A program made the translations under genes and the position numbers. A stretch of DNA of 64,000 nucleotides from Cylicocyclus nassatus (taxonomy: Eukaryota; Nematoda; Chromadorea; Rhabditida; Strongylidae). Where the stretch lies: the NCBI GenBank assembly GCA_958299035.1, contig CATQJL010000112.1, positions 80,804,636-80,868,635 of the forward strand. The letters are read 5' to 3'. The notes below the pieces were generated by a model. It saw only the letters and a list, made by a program, of their open reading frames with translations. It searched no databases and was not told the DNA's origin. Positions 1 to 12,287 of the stretch are shown in pieces (within the stretch, counting starts at the first letter, position 1; every line of letters begins with the position of its first letter).

Positions 1-2159
1 ATGCATTTCCTCTTCTCTAGCTATAGACAAAAAGCTTGCTACACTGCACTTTGCGACAAGCAAAAACTGGAGAATGTTCTGTGCTTAATGCAGAACTTAT
101 CATATTATAAGAGAGGACAATGTAGACATTAACGCCGATAAACTTAAAGTCAACTTCAATATATTTTTCAAACTAACATCAACTAAATTGATCTCATAAA
201 TTTTCAGGTCTATTCGCTTAGCGATGTCAGAAATCAGTAGAGTGATAGTTTCCATATGCCAGTGACAAATGATTTTGTTGTATTCGTCACCTCTATCTAA
301 TCTGATGTTACTGTTATACTTCTGATTTGATATACTCTAAAAGGACGAAGTACGAGCGTCCTTAAATCACACTGACTAGCAACAAGAACTTGCAACAGCA
401 ACAAGAATCGTCGGAAACGTCTCGTCTTCTGTTTGGAAGAATATATATTTTATTTGGGTTCCGTTGTTGGAAGGTTACTTAGTAAAATGAGTGCTGACTT
501 TTCTGAAGGTTTACAAGTCACCATTATGAAAACCTGTCTGTAAATGAGCAGCTAAACAAGGAGTGTCACGGAAACCGCCTTTTCTTTCGCTTTTAGAATG
601 AACCGTTATCAGGTAATATATGTGTATGCTCTGGAAACGAGATATTTCGATACATTCATATCATGAGCAATGCCGCTTCGTTTTTTTCCTTCTTGTCAAA
701 GTCAGATCATACCTCCGGTCGAATTGGCCACTTTAAAATGGATGAACAAAAATTATGTGCTGAATAAATGAAAAAGTAAACATGTGGGAAAATACTAAAA
801 TCGTGTTAATTTTGCTTCAATAAAAAAATACCAACATTAAGTTCGTCTGCATAAATTGAAAACGCAAGATAACGTGGATAGCTGATAGCCAAGATGTAGC
901 GCATCGCCAATTGAGAACGGAGACCTTGTTTTTTTTGTAAGCTTGACCCTACTTGTTTCAAGCGGTATTGTCTTGAACGACGACATTGTTTTTTAGGAAG
1001 GAGAAGTTTTACAAAGCAGACAACCGAAATTGCGCGGAGGATGGGACAACATCACGACAGCGTCACCGAGAGCCACTGTACAAACTCTACGCAACTTGGC
1101 TATCCATGTGCCAACCCATCCATCAGCATTGTACTTTGTCATAACTTTTGTAGAGGTGTAGTCGCTTCCGTGATAAGATGCGCTTTCAACCGAACAAAAT
1201 GGAGGTTGCTTGGAAATGCGATTGAAATCTCAAGAAATTCCTGATGTCAAAGTTTCTGAATCAAAGTTCTAAACCCGAACAATGGCGTATGACTGTAGAG
1301 GGAAACACCTAAGCGCCTATGAGCTGTTAATATAGCACTGATCCAAAATCTGCAAAACATGATCCTCCTGGTGTGCCTATTGCTGCGCATTTACTTGCAA
1401 AATCGAATTCGCAACGAGTTTTTATCTTTAATGTATCTTCCATAAGGCAAGAGCGGCCAAGCAGCGTAGTGCCTCGTTCCAGTGACCTCGTTCCGGCAGG
1501 TTACTGGTTCAATATAAAGTGTGGCTCGATGGCTCCGATACTGACACCAACGATTTCCTTCCTATAAAAGCATGAGACGAGCCGGCCAATGAAGACCTAG
1601 ACGCTCCGTGTCATTTCTACATCAAGAGAACGTGGACCCTGCACAAGCGGGAAAAACGCGAGGATGAAAAATTGTATCTCCATGGAGCCGGTAGTAGGTA
1701 CTTTGAAGGCTCTAACTGGGCAAAATCAAAATTTTCAGCAGTGCGTGCTTACGCGGGCCGGTAAATCTAAAACTTTGAGCTGCGGTAGCATAGGCAACTT
1801 ATTGCTGAGAACTAAAAACCGGTAGGCATTTACAAGCTTTAGGCTTGGACCTAGACTCGCTCCATGTTCAGTAGTAAATCTTTGTTTTGAGGTCTGATAT
1901 TTCCCGATAAACTCTGCCTGAACCATCTTGCCAGCCATCTTCTAAGTTAAGGTCAACAAACCAATCAAATTTTTCTCAAAACTTTGTCTTGGATTCCTCA
2001 ACAGGCATGCCGATTACAATTATGATATCGAACATTGCGAGAAAAGTGCGTGTCAGCTAATCTGATGCTTCCATACTTTCACGTTGAAGCTAATAGGAGG
2101 TACCCTTTGATTTATCTGGATTGGAGGCTGAAGGCAGTGCTTTGTCTATTCAAGACTAA

Positions 2160-2255
2160 AGAATGACCAGAGAGCAAGCGTCAAGAGAGATGCAGATTGC
2201 GTCGCGGGCGCGACGGGTCGCCCTCCAGTCGCCGATCTCGTAGAATCAATGAGTA
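2160..2255 (-). repeat. Interspersed repeat, copy 1 (GCCCGCGACGCA family)
   Basis: The reverse complement contains a TTGATTC...GGCGACTGGAGG...GCGCCCGCGACGCA core that is shared with the stretches near 61950-62085 and 63585-63715. The three copies are diverged but keep the same order of landmarks. No coding potential is seen. Confidence 0.45.
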
Positions 2256-4150
2256 AACGACTCCCGGTCTTTTATAATCTTGGATGTGCGCCCAACGCAT
2301 TCTGCTTCATAATCAAAGAGGCTACTGATGTGAGTGGTGCCATTTTTTACATTGAATTGCCTAAATCAGTCAGTTATCAAGACGTGCTACTCTCTCCCAG
2401 ATTACTCTGATACGAATACCTCCTGGAGGGTAGAGGGCTTGATTGGCCCAAGGGTAGGATCGAACTTGGTCCGACCGGGTCATAGCGCATCTCACACTAC
2501 TCGTTGCCATGTGAGCAATTACTCGCAAGTAATTTTACGTCATTGCGAGATCGGTTATCATTTAAGTCGAATGTGGTGTGTGGCTGATCTGCTGCTAATC
2601 TTCTTGTTTTGGAAACCTTTCTCTATGTAATCATCACAACGTGCAATTGCTTCTCTTATAGGCAGCGTCCTAAACTTCGTTTCTCTTTTTGTCATGCAGA
2701 GGCTTTCCGTGGTCCTGGTTACAGTTATAAAGTTCAAATTGTCCAAAGCCCTCAAAAAACCCGATTTCCGGTGACCCTGTTTTAAGGGCTCTGACGAGTT
2801 TCGGTATTGTTCATCCCCTCAACTTGCCAGCGGAGAGGAACTGCAACTGCATGGATGCAGTTGCAGCTTTTGCATGAGCACTCGTCCTCAGGGGGAGATT
2901 TGTGATACGAGGGGCGGTTTGTGACGTATCACAGGCTCGTATCTTTTTTTAGAGGCCACGTCAAAGGATCGGACCAACGCAGATCGGATAGCCTTGGGGA
3001 CCGCTCTACATCTATATGCTAAACTGCTCAGACAATCGTCGGGGGTAGGCTGCCATGGGTATGGGCGGGCGGGCACCGGAAATATAGTTCGCTGATTTCT
3101 TTCGGTCCGCTTGCAGATATTTGGAAGAATTTTAGCGAAATTTTAGACGAATGCTGAGAACAACTGCGGTTTCCTTGTCGATTAGCTGCGGCGCAGTGGC
3201 CGCATTCTTGCGGACTTTCCGCGAGAATGTGCAAAAATTTCGCGGGCCGCACGGTCCTTTGTGGAGGACCGCGCAGCCTCCAGGTACTTTCTGCTGAGAG
3301 AAAGTACCTCAAACTTGAGTAATTAAATCAGCGGTGACACCTCTGCCACACAGAGTCTTACCTGTGCTCGACGTAAGCCCGAAACTGCGTAAAAAGAGTC
3401 CGAGCACCTGCTGAAAGTTCGGCCAGCGTTTGCTGAAAGAGCTTACTTGACGAGCGCCTGCAGAAAATTCTGTGTTGCTGCCCGCTGGCAAAACATTAGA
3501 CAGTAAAGGAAGTACCGCTCGCTGAAGGTTTGGTTGGCAGTTGGCCACGCACCAAAACTCTGCTGAGTTTGCGGACCGCCTGCCCCGGCGATTATCAGTG
3601 AGTGGATGGATCTTGGGTAGACGCTGTCTTAAACGTTCCGTATCCTTTGAATCAACATTCGCCCTCGCAGACACGTCGCAAAATCATACAGGTTGTATCA
3701 ACGATGGTGGTCCGCGCAAAAAGATTACGCGCGCAACCCAATGGTAAAGTGCATTTGCACCGTGCAATCTATGCATGGGCCAGAATGTTCTCCACAAATC
3801 TGCTATTAGTGACCTCGTTTGATATTTTCAAGCTGACTAGTTCGAGGTGTCACTCAACGCTGCTTTCTTATCTACTGCTTCCTTTTACTCCAATTTCCGT
3901 ATCACAATGCCAACGCTTCCTGAGTTTCATCTGGATTCAATTTTCCAGATTCTAGTCCTGGATTGAAATAGTTTTCAGTGATATTTAGCAAAGCAGTTTT
4001 TTGAAATTCAGATGCAAATTTTTGTAAGTACCTCCTCCAATGTTCGTCAAAAGCGCTTTTTTCATAAAAACGTTATATTTGTCATTTCGCGTGCTCTCTA
4101 CAAGAAATTTTTCAAAGACACTGGCTCGGCAGAATGGCTGTTGTTAGCTT

Positions 4151-4345
4151 TTGGTGGTATCAGGTAGTAGACTCCTTAAACACACAAAGCCTCAACCACA
4201 CCCTTCAAGTCCTAAAAAACGCCTTTCAGAACTTAGCGCATGGATTGGCAAATGGGGTTTGAGCTACAGTGTACAAGGAGGGTTGGTCTATTATCTAACA
4301 CCACTGAAATCATTCAAAGTCCATTTTGACGAGCCCCCTTCAAGA
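4151..4345. repeat. Degraded copy of the 57.1-kb inverted-repeat element
   Basis: The segment with GCGCATGGATTGGCAAATGG followed by a TACAGTGTACAAGGAGG-like run and GTCTATTATCTAACACCA resembles the half-element at 57280-57345, which has GCGCATGAATTGGAGGATGG and GTCTACTATCTAACACTACC. It is too decayed for its ends to be defined. Confidence 0.35.
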
Positions 4346-5218
4346 TTCTTCTTAGAAGCAGTTGGAAGCTTGTTTGTAGCTTTCCGCTGCGCTCAAGCAC
4401 CTGTGCGTAGTCGCGTCACAGGAACTACCGCGACTGGTGAGCGAAACATTATAGCTCTTCCCCTTATTTCAAATTTTTCGCAAAACAGAATTATCAAAGC
4501 AGCGTTTGTACAGTTTTATGTGTCGATAGAAACTTTTATAGGATTATAATATTTACGGCGTCATTATTTTCAGCATTCTGGCGCGAGGTTCAACAATCTT
4601 CTGTGTTATTTGTTAATGGCTTATAACTTGCACAAAAGTCATGTATGACTTCAGTTACATGCGAGAAGTTAATGTTTATTTACTCAACGCGATTATCCGT
4701 GCCGCATAGCACACTTTGATACATCGTCATTGTCAAGTGCGCAGTATACAAAAGAAAGATAAAAAGCATAGTGGACGTTTTCCTGGTCATAACGGCTGGC
4801 TTAAGACAAGGTGAGCAGAATCTTTTCTGCGAAGTCGATATAAAATTCAAAAAGCGGAGGACTCCGTAAAAACAACTCTTTTTACGCATCAAATTCGGTC
4901 GTAATATCTTTGCTCATTAATTAAGGCGGGGTGTTGAAAGGACCGCAGGTTTGATACGTTGCTCCCACGATGCTTCCTTCCCTAAATTTCGCATTACGTC
5001 AGTTTCTCTTAGTGAGTCCGCATTACAACTATCAACGTTTCAGACTTGATTGCGTCCGGCTTTCCAAATCGTTGAACGATGCCACGCTGTAGCCTGTCAA
5101 GGTACAGACACGCCGCTTAGCTAGCAATGGGAAGAGATTCTGTCAACAGTACATAACAAGTACGTAAGTAGTAAGTAACAAGTATACATCCCAGCATCTC
5201 CAATCTCGGACATTGCTT

Positions 5219-5646
5219 AAAGGCAGCGTCCCACCAGACTGGAGGTACCTGGCTCTCGTAATGATGTAATAGTAGACCCCATACCTAAGCGATGACTGAA
5301 GTTCGGAGCGAAAAAGGGGTCTACCAAGCCTGAAATTTGCTTCGAAAGTGGGCCGAATCTTACGGTAGGCTCGGGCGAGTGCGAGGTGCATGCAAGGTAG
5401 AGACGCAAAGTCGTTGCGGGTCCCTGCGCTCATGTTGTGTGCGCTATACGCACTCTGGCTTTGCAAATTGATATTGCCGTGTGGGCGGCGTCCGGCCCTA
5501 CCGTAAGATTCGGCCCACTTTCGGAGCAAATTTCAGGCTTGGTAGACCCCCTTTTTCGCTCCGAACTTCAGTCATCGCTTAGGTAGGGGTCTACTATCAC
5601 ATCATTACGACAGCCAGATACCCCCAGTCTGGTGATACACTGCTTT
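5219..5646. repeat. MITE-like palindromic element, AAAGGCAGCG family, copy 1
   Basis: The element begins TTAAAGGCAGCGTCCCACCA and ends in the complementary TGGTGATACACTGCTTT. Each half carries a GTAGACCCC...CTAAGCGATGACTGAAG block and its inverted counterpart, so the whole 428 bp can fold back on itself. Related copies lie at 23420-23869 and 62626-63059. The ORFs inside are by-products of the palindrome. The short terminal inverted repeats and lack of a transposase suggest a non-autonomous DNA element; the superfamily is not assigned. Confidence 0.7.
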
Positions 5647-7110
5647 CAAGATATCTGTCTGTTTTCTACCTTTTCTTCGAAAAATTTTCTAAAATGCACG
5701 GCCCGTTGTCTCTTATAAAGGTAGTTCAATGTTTTAGGAAAATAATTAATGAAAACTTTTTGAAAGTTTTTCTTACCTAGAGTGCACTTGCAAAAAACGG
5801 TATGGAAAGTTTACCAATAATTTTCAAAGTTTCTTGATTTTTCTTGTTTAAAATTTTGAGAAAAGGCGCGAGAATATTAAAAAAATTAATGTATTAGTTT
5901 TCGATTCTCGACGCGAAATAGTCAAAGGAAAGTCTCAGTTGTAATTCTATACCTTTATCTATAAGAGCTTGTCTGACACAGTTCAAGAAATTGAGTCAAA
6001 ATTACGAGGCTTTACTTGCGCACAGTTACTGCGAAAATATGTAGGGTATTTAGGACATATAAAAAGATTTTCCATGGAAATTTTGCTGATGCATTTTTTT
6101 GCGTTAATCTGACAAAAAATTCAATCGCATTACTCGTAACAACATTGAATAACGGCGTTAAACTTTTGATTATCCATCATTACAATAATAAAAACACAAC
6201 GAGGGCGAAAGAGGGCACATTCGCATGCATTGACGGCCTTGTGTTCTCGTAAAAGATTCCGTAAACAGTAGCATGAAATTTCTTTTCCTTTTTTGGTTTG
6301 AAAGAAATGATTGAGCATCTTCTCATTACTGAATTTTGGAAAAAGATTCTGTAAACAGTAGCATGAAATTTTTTTCCCTTTTTTGGTATGAAAGAAATGA
6401 TTGAGCATCTTCTCATTACTGAGTTTTGGAAAAAGATAAGTGTAGGCCAAAGCATGATTGTGGATGACCTCACTTCTTTCAAGAAACTTAAACGCAGTAA
6501 CAGGTGTGCCATACTCAGATAATCTCCGGGGTAGGCGGGCTTTGAAAAATTCGCCTTGCTGACGTCTCGCACTCCGCTCGCAGTTTTCAAAAAAGGTTAG
6601 CGATTATTTTAAAGACCGCTTGCTAAATATTTTTGCGCTCTGACTTTTCGTGGATATATTACTAATTTTTTAACGAAGCAAGAAAGAAGCGGCATTGCAA
6701 AAAGTCGTAACCGCTTTCAAAATCAGCAAGCAAAACGCGAGAAATCAAACATCTATTTTTCCGGTTCCCGTCTATCCCCGGCAACTGTCTGCATCATAAA
6801 AGTGAGCCAAGCAGTAGAAGTGTAGCTCATTTAACAAAGAGCCAGGGCCTTAGTGATTAGGTCATGATGATGTGTATCTTAATAAACAAGAACTTTATTT
6901 CCTTTAAATCTATCCCTTAACTTCAACTTGATTTTTGCCACTCTCAAAAATCATCGGCGAATACGCAGTTCCCTCAAACTATAATAATCTTCACGAACGT
7001 GACGTACGAGTCTGCAACATAAGCTTGAGCTCAGCTTCATACCATGGACCATTATTCGCCGGCTAGGTTTCAACACGTTCACGTGATCGCGTCAACCACA
7101 ATACGCGACT
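5647..7110. other. AT-rich intergenic DNA with a 91-bp tandem duplication
   Basis: No gene is recognised. The only structure seen is the two-copy direct repeat listed at 6250-6434. The minus-strand ORFs here read through that duplication and repeat a FPKFSNEKMLNHFF peptide only because the DNA is duplicated. Confidence 0.6.
6250..6434. repeat. Direct tandem repeat, two copies of about 91 bp
   Basis: The stretch AAAGATTCCGTAAACAGTAG through CTCATTACTGAATTTTGG (6250-6340) is followed at once by a near-identical second copy (6341-6434). The few differences are single-base changes and a length change in a poly-T run. Confidence 0.85.
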
Positions 7111-7114
7111 TAAG

Positions 7115-8580
7115 CTGGTGCTAAAGTTGTGGTCTCACAAGGGAAGGATACTCGGTGTTTGTGGCCTTTTGAGATGAGATCTATGCCATTCACTCGTTTT
7201 GAAAGCTGACGTTCCTTTGGGAGAAGTTAGAGGAGTTTTCACAGCAAGTTTGTCCGTTCATGGGAAACACGATAGGAGAGCAAATAGTGCACGTACGTTG
7301 TGGTAGTGATTAGTGCTTGACCTCATGATATAATGAAGGATGTGAGTTCAATTTTTTTTGCGTCTTTTAGTTTTGCATTGCCTCAACCAATTTCTCTTAC
7401 CAATTTTACCATTATTTTCGGACAAAACATTTTGCAATTAGAGGTAGTTCACTGCTGTTCGCTATTTCGCTCACGCATACACAGTGCTCATTAGACGTTC
7501 ATATGTATCGTCCCCTCCACAGTTGTTGCTACCCCTGGTCTGGTCTCACAAGGGTCTCTCATTTCTCTGAAAGAAGTCATGAAGGATTTTCGCGTCAATG
7601 GTCACCTAAGAGAAATAGGTCGAGGATGCCTAATTTTTAGAAAAAAGCTTGATTGACGCCATGCAAAACTGAAAACACATAAAGACTCAAACCTAAACCT
7701 GCATTAACTTGTGAGCCTATCACACTAGTCACTACACCGCATCGTAGAGGCGGTTTCGACATTCCGACTATATTTTCCTTAGCGCAAAAACCCTTCATAA
7801 CTTTTTTCAGAAAAACGATTAGCAAAAATGAGAGTTAGATTCAGAATCAGCACTCCAAGACGAGTGTAATGGTGTACATCTCATCTCAAAAGGCCACGGA
7901 TACAAAGTATCGTTCCCTTGTCAGACCTGCCATGTGTGGCTAACATGTTGGCCGCTGGCATAAACATGTTTGCAACATGCCACAACCTGTTGGCAGAACA
8001 TTTTGGCCACGCAGAACATGCTGCATGTTGCAAACATATTGCTTATACGTTGCCAACATGTTAGCCACACGTGGTAAGTGTGAGACCAAGGGTAGCAGCA
8101 ACTGTGGAAGGAAGGATACTGTTGCTGCAATTTTTCATTACCTAGGAATTGAGGCTCCCAGATTCGTGTGGAGGTGTATTGCAGACTTTGCCTGATAACA
8201 AAGTAAACTTACTAAACCTCCACGTCATAGCATTGCTTTTCGTACTCTCTCACTAGCAAAAACAGCCACGCAGTGAGTTGGCAAGACTCCACCTCCACAC
8301 GAATCTGGAAGCCGATGATACATTTTTTACCGAAGTGATGCCGTGCTGTTCTTACACTAATGGGTATAATACAAACCCTTAAAAGTACAATCGTAGATTT
8401 TCAGCTCCATAAGCTCTGGTTTCCAAGAAATTTTGAGTTAAGCGTGAGAACAACAAGTAAAGAAAACTAAATTTGATATTTCTCGGGAACTAGAGCTTAT
8501 GTAGAGCTGAAAATTTACGGTTGTACTGCTAAGGGTTTGTAGTATACAACTGCTATTGAGAAGACAGCACAACATCACTT
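7115..8580. repeat. Nested inverted repeats (compound foldback region)
   Basis: Several inverted pairs are stacked here. GGTCTCACAAGGGAAGGATA...GGCCTTTTGAGATGAGAT (7130-7182) pairs with its complement at 7876-7925. CAGTTGTTGCTACCC (7521-7535) pairs with GGGTAGCAGCAACTG (8090-8104). GTGTGGCTAACATGTTGGC (7934-7952) pairs with GCCAACATGTTAGCCACAC (8052-8070). CCAGATTCGTGTGGAGGTG (8159-8177) pairs with CACCTCCACACGAATCTGG (8290-8308). A further pair joins 8335-8430 to 8480-8580. ORFs inside are not credible. Confidence 0.75.
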
Positions 8581-8919
8581 CGGTGAACTGTAAATCTTCG
8601 TTCTCTCAAAATTTAGCCAACAGAAAAAATAAGCAAGAGTACATATGAGCGTCTGATGTGCGGTCGTGAGCGAGTGAGAGATTGGTAGGAGTTTTTTGAA
8701 CGAAGATATAAAAATTTTTTAACTTTCTGGGTACCAGAAACTTTTTGGATTCTGGTTTCAAACTTGAGGTGAATAGAACATACTGCAAAAGCACACTCAT
8801 CTTATAAGGATTGCTTTGCTCTATCGAATGTTGTTCTAATGTCTATTCAGTATGAGATGTGTATGACTTATCACAGCGGAAACTCAAAATGAAAAGACTT
8901 ATGGGACAAGCTCATATGT

Positions 8920-9245
8920 TTCTGAAGTATACGTCAAAGCAGGAAGAACCGTCGAGTTGAAGAGGTGGGAGCAGAGCTTCATGTTCTTGGTCGTCTTCAC
9001 TACGTCCTCATCGTCTTGTATGCTCTTTATGCCGCTAGTTTCCTTCTGCTCAGGTTCGGATTCAGCGTCTATCAAGTTAACTTCCCATCCGTAGGTGCAG
9101 CTTGAGCGTTCGGTGACTTCGTTCCGTTCATGTAACGGAGCACCAAGCGCTCCCGTTCGTCATAAACATCGTCCTCGCTGGATTTAGTTGCATACCGATC
9201 TTTCCATATACGTCGTCAAACTGGGCCAATTCACCTATTTTGTGA
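8920..9245 (-). pseudogene. Remnant of an RTE-like non-LTR retrotransposon reverse transcriptase
   Basis: Read on the minus strand, pieces in different frames give YGKIGMQLNPARTMFM followed by a TNG motif, then GWEVNL, then KSIQDDEDVVKTTKNMKL and HLFNSTVLPALTYTSET. This order and wording match the C-terminal part of RTE-type reverse transcriptases common in nematodes (KIGL-LN-TKTMFM-NG, YLGRE-N, KNI-LRAHLF-TVLPALTYASETW). Frameshifts and stops lie between the pieces, so this is a dead fragment. No other part of the retrotransposon, such as the catalytic YADD block or an endonuclease, was found next to it. Confidence 0.7.
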
Positions 9246-10287
9246 AGAAATATGCACGCTTGATTTTTTGATCTTATCATTAGATTCCACACAACTATCG
9301 ATGAAAAATCCTATAACGCTCTAGCCAAAAACAAGGAACGGACAATCTTTCAACAAGTCGCAATTCTCACTAAGAACTTCACGGCCTTCAAACAATTCAC
9401 GTACACTAAGTTGCAACATTCGTTCTTTGTCTAATTTGTTGATCTAAACTTTAGGCGGAGGCATATAAGTAAAAATATCGAAGACTTGTTGAACAATTTC
9501 AAATAATCAAACGGAGGCGATCCTCCCTGCTTTCCTAATTGTTTACTCTACAATCTACTCATGCTTACTATTTCCAAATGCTATTGAAAGCAACCTCATC
9601 TTATTATCTTGTCTCGCTTATGAAGAAAATATGCATTGATCGATAATTTTGCAGTGTATCAAAGGGTACTGAAGAGCTTTTTGGTTGAAAGAGATCTCAA
9701 CAATGAGCAGGATGAATTCTGTAAGTAGCTTTGGCTTTTTCTCCACACACAAAGTTACGGTGTTTCAGTCAGATTCAATTCGCAAAAGAAACATATTGCA
9801 CGTTTTGAGTTGCACTCTCTTATTTTACAGACAATTCACCATTAAGTCACATGTTTCGCGGAATAATACGCTTGTTCTGAAGATATTCAAGTGTATCTGA
9901 ATTGTCCTCTACCATCGCAATGGCCGCACTAACTGCACTGACTGCATTGACCCCGATGGCCGCAGCACAAAAATGCAGCAATGATTTCACAAACTGCTGT
10001 TGCCAGTTTTTTTCAATAATCAAAACCAATCCTTATACATGAGTTAAACTATGTTCAAGCTTGCTAGAGCAACGTGCATGCGGTTTTTGACTCCCAATTG
10101 GAGAGGTTGGCTTGTTGCCTTGAGTTATGAGAAGATATAGGGCATAAAGATGTCCAAGGCTAGCCGATACCTGCAGTGCGTTTAACAGGGCCAGCGCCGC
10201 TGGTGTCACACACCTGCGCGCAAGCGCTATCGTGGACTGCAGCGTGCAGGGACCATGCAGCGCGAAGCGACGTTGTCCTTGTTTTAG

Positions 10288-10450
10288 CTACTCTTCCTGC
10301 TTCATTCTTAGCCTCGCTGTCCTGCTTCCAAATTTCTGGGCTTTTAATGTGTGGAATGTGTCTACTTCGGTACTTCCTGAGATCTCTCAAAATATCACCG
10401 CGAGAATGGAAGACCAGGAAGTCGAGGCTCTCAAAGAAGATGTAATCTAA
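10288..10450 (+). CDS. Possible single exon with a hydrophobic segment (unassigned)
   Basis: After a TTGTTTTAG acceptor-like site ending at 10287, an open frame gives YSSCFILSLAVLLPNF, a signal-peptide or membrane-like stretch, then a polar tail with an NIT glycosylation-type site and EDQEVEALKEDVI before the stop. It lies between the outer and inner left arms of the foldback. No start codon or partner exon was identified and no family is recognised. It may be an orphan exon, part of an element, or a chance frame. Confidence 0.25.
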
Positions 10451-10858
10451 ATCATTTCATCTAAGAGCGGCAAATGCTCTTCCTCCTTACCTAAGGGAGC
10501 CTCCAGACCGCGCCGGGACCGCGCCGGTTGTCGCTTTTGCAGCCGGTAGCTGCTTTCGCGCCGGTTGCCGCTATTGCAGCCAAAGCGCATCGGGTCAAAT
10601 CTTGTCCGTGAGGCGCGTAGGATTGACTTATAAGCACTAACGGGATGCTCGCAGCTTTTTTTGTCCTTTTATCCCTGTTCCTTTGCTCTTCTCCTCTATG
10701 TTGTTGTGTAAGCAGCTCCTTTGTAAATATAATTTATTTGACTAGGCTTCCGTTCTTGTTTCTGTTATACTATGCTGCGTGATGTGATTTGTTATCAAAG
10801 GAGGTTTCCTTTTGGTCGATCTTTCTCTACGAAGCTGCAGCTAGCTGATATCAACGAG

Positions 10859-11394
10859 TTATTCACAAACTCGTTCTTCTAGCAATCGTTGCTTTGTGTT
10901 CAGATCCATGCAAAGGTGTTTTGTTACCCTTCCGCTCAATTTGCAGTACACCATCCCATCTACAACAACATGAATGCTTGATTTAGGGAAATGCCCGTTA
11001 AATTTCGCGAGACTCTCGCCTCTCTTGTGGAAGACGAGCCATGTCTCTGGGATCGCACCCGCGATGATTATCACATGAGAGACATCCTCATCACAGCGGT
11101 ATATCCTCACAACTAGACTGATGCTATGTGTGTAAACGGGTTGTGCATTAAAAGCTCTAACAGCCTCTACAATAGGAAATCTCGAAATCTGAGAAAAGGC
11201 AGAATTTCGGATGTGCAAATAAAAATAAAAAGACACTCACCACCAATGCGCGATACTATGTTGCCGTGCAGATCGCTGTAGAAGTGAATAATCAGCGGCT
11301 GCCCATAATCTTTCGATAAACTTCCAAAATCAGGCATACGGCAGCGGTTGTCGATTGGGTTCCATGGAAATTCCCTAAGATTGCAAATGTCCAT
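10859..11394 (-). CDS. Hypothetical two-exon gene inside a foldback element
   Basis: The model starts at ATG 11394-11392 (MDICNLREFPWNPIDNRC), runs to 11241, splices across a 74-nt intron (GTGAGTG donor, TATTGTAG acceptor, 11240-11167) and ends at TAA 10861-10859, giving 153 aa. The phase-1 donor fits the acceptor frame, and both exons are continuously open. The second exon reads EAVRAFNAQPVYTHSISLVV, then a region of alternating hydrophobic and charged residues, ending TKQRLLEERVCE. No domain is recognised. The frame is open upstream to 11460, so an earlier start or another 5' exon is possible. Its position exactly between inverted repeats suggests either cargo of a foldback element or a gene later flanked by them. 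The confidence reflects good splice logic but no family support. Confidence 0.38.
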
Positions 11395-12287
11395 GAAAAA
11401 AGCAAACAAATCACTATTTCTGACGAAGAATAGCTGGAAAAGAGCCAATAAACCCTGCAAATATCGCGTTGGTGCAAACGCTCCTCCCCATTACGTGCTT
11501 CACGGACAAAATCTGACCCGATGCGCTTTGGCTGCAATAGCGGCAACCGGCGCGAAAGCAGCTACCGGCTGCAAACGGCGCGGTCCCGGCGCGGTCTGGA
11601 GGCTCCCTAAAGGTGAATATGTTGATTGTGATTGTATATCATACAGGTTGAAAGAACAGTTTGAGTGAACAGCGTGTTGGCGCTGTTCACCCAAACCTAA
11701 ACGATATACGATCATGCTTGTCGAAACACGAGTCAATGTAATGAATCATGACATTGGAATCAGATCCGAAGAAGGCCTGGATGAAATGAGGGATGTCATG
11801 AGCAAAACGCTGAAAAATTTGAAACCTTCTTTCTATTGCAAAGACAATCATATCCCGTATCAAGACAGATCGCATGTGAGCATAGAAGCAAGAAAAATGG
11901 CAAACCGCTTCTACAAAGACGGAAAATCACAAGTTACAATGATAAAAGCAAGCCCGCGATGTTGTGCGCAGCATGGTCCCTGCACTCTGCGCGTACATAA
12001 CGCTCGCAAGTAAATGTGACTGAACTACGCGGCGCTGGCCTCGTTAAACGCATTGTAAGTGTACGGGAATAAAATAGTGCAAAATTGTAGAGCATGGAAA
12101 TTTTTGGAAATACTGCAGATTTCAAACGCTAGCAGCTTTGAAGACACAATGACTTCAACAAATGAGGACCTACTAGGGTAACACCACTGACGTGCTCATA
12201 GTTAGATGAAAACCTTCAGAATGTTTTCACCACATAAGGGAGTGCCAATTTTAAAAGAAAATTTTATACAAAAATTATACACATTTT

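Larger units (their letters stand above)
1..5218. other. Repeat-bearing intergenic DNA, no gene recognised
   Basis: No open frame here has a recognisable family motif, signal peptide or convincing splice structure. The longest open frames, near 3309-3674 (minus) and 4151-4549 (plus), have compositions typical of chance ORFs and overlap repeat-like DNA. Two short stretches match repeat families found elsewhere in the window and are listed separately (2160-2255 and 4151-4345). Confidence 0.6.
10175..12052. repeat. Compound foldback: two inverted-repeat pairs enclosing a possible gene
   Basis: The outer pair joins 10175-10290 to 11937-12052; both arms contain a CATGGTCCCTGCA-type core beside GCGTTTAAC or its complement. 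The inner pair joins 10483-10615 to 11497-11614; AGGGAGCCTCCAGACCGCGC on the left is complemented on the right, as is the GCCGGTTGCCGCTATTGCAG / CTGCAATAGCGGCAACCGGC block. The arms are GC-richer than their surroundings. The 880 bp between the inner arms holds the minus-strand model at 10859-11394. Confidence 0.75.

Noticed and set aside
2430..2500. tRNA-like GGATCGAACTTGGTCCGACC stretch
   Set aside because: The arms do not form a cloverleaf and the A and B boxes are not present at proper spacing.
9919..10041. MAALTALTALTPMAAAQKCS with a Cys cluster as a small secreted peptide
   Set aside because: The Ala/Thr/Leu run reflects a short ACTGCA-type repeat, all three frames are open there, and no splice or conservation support is visible.
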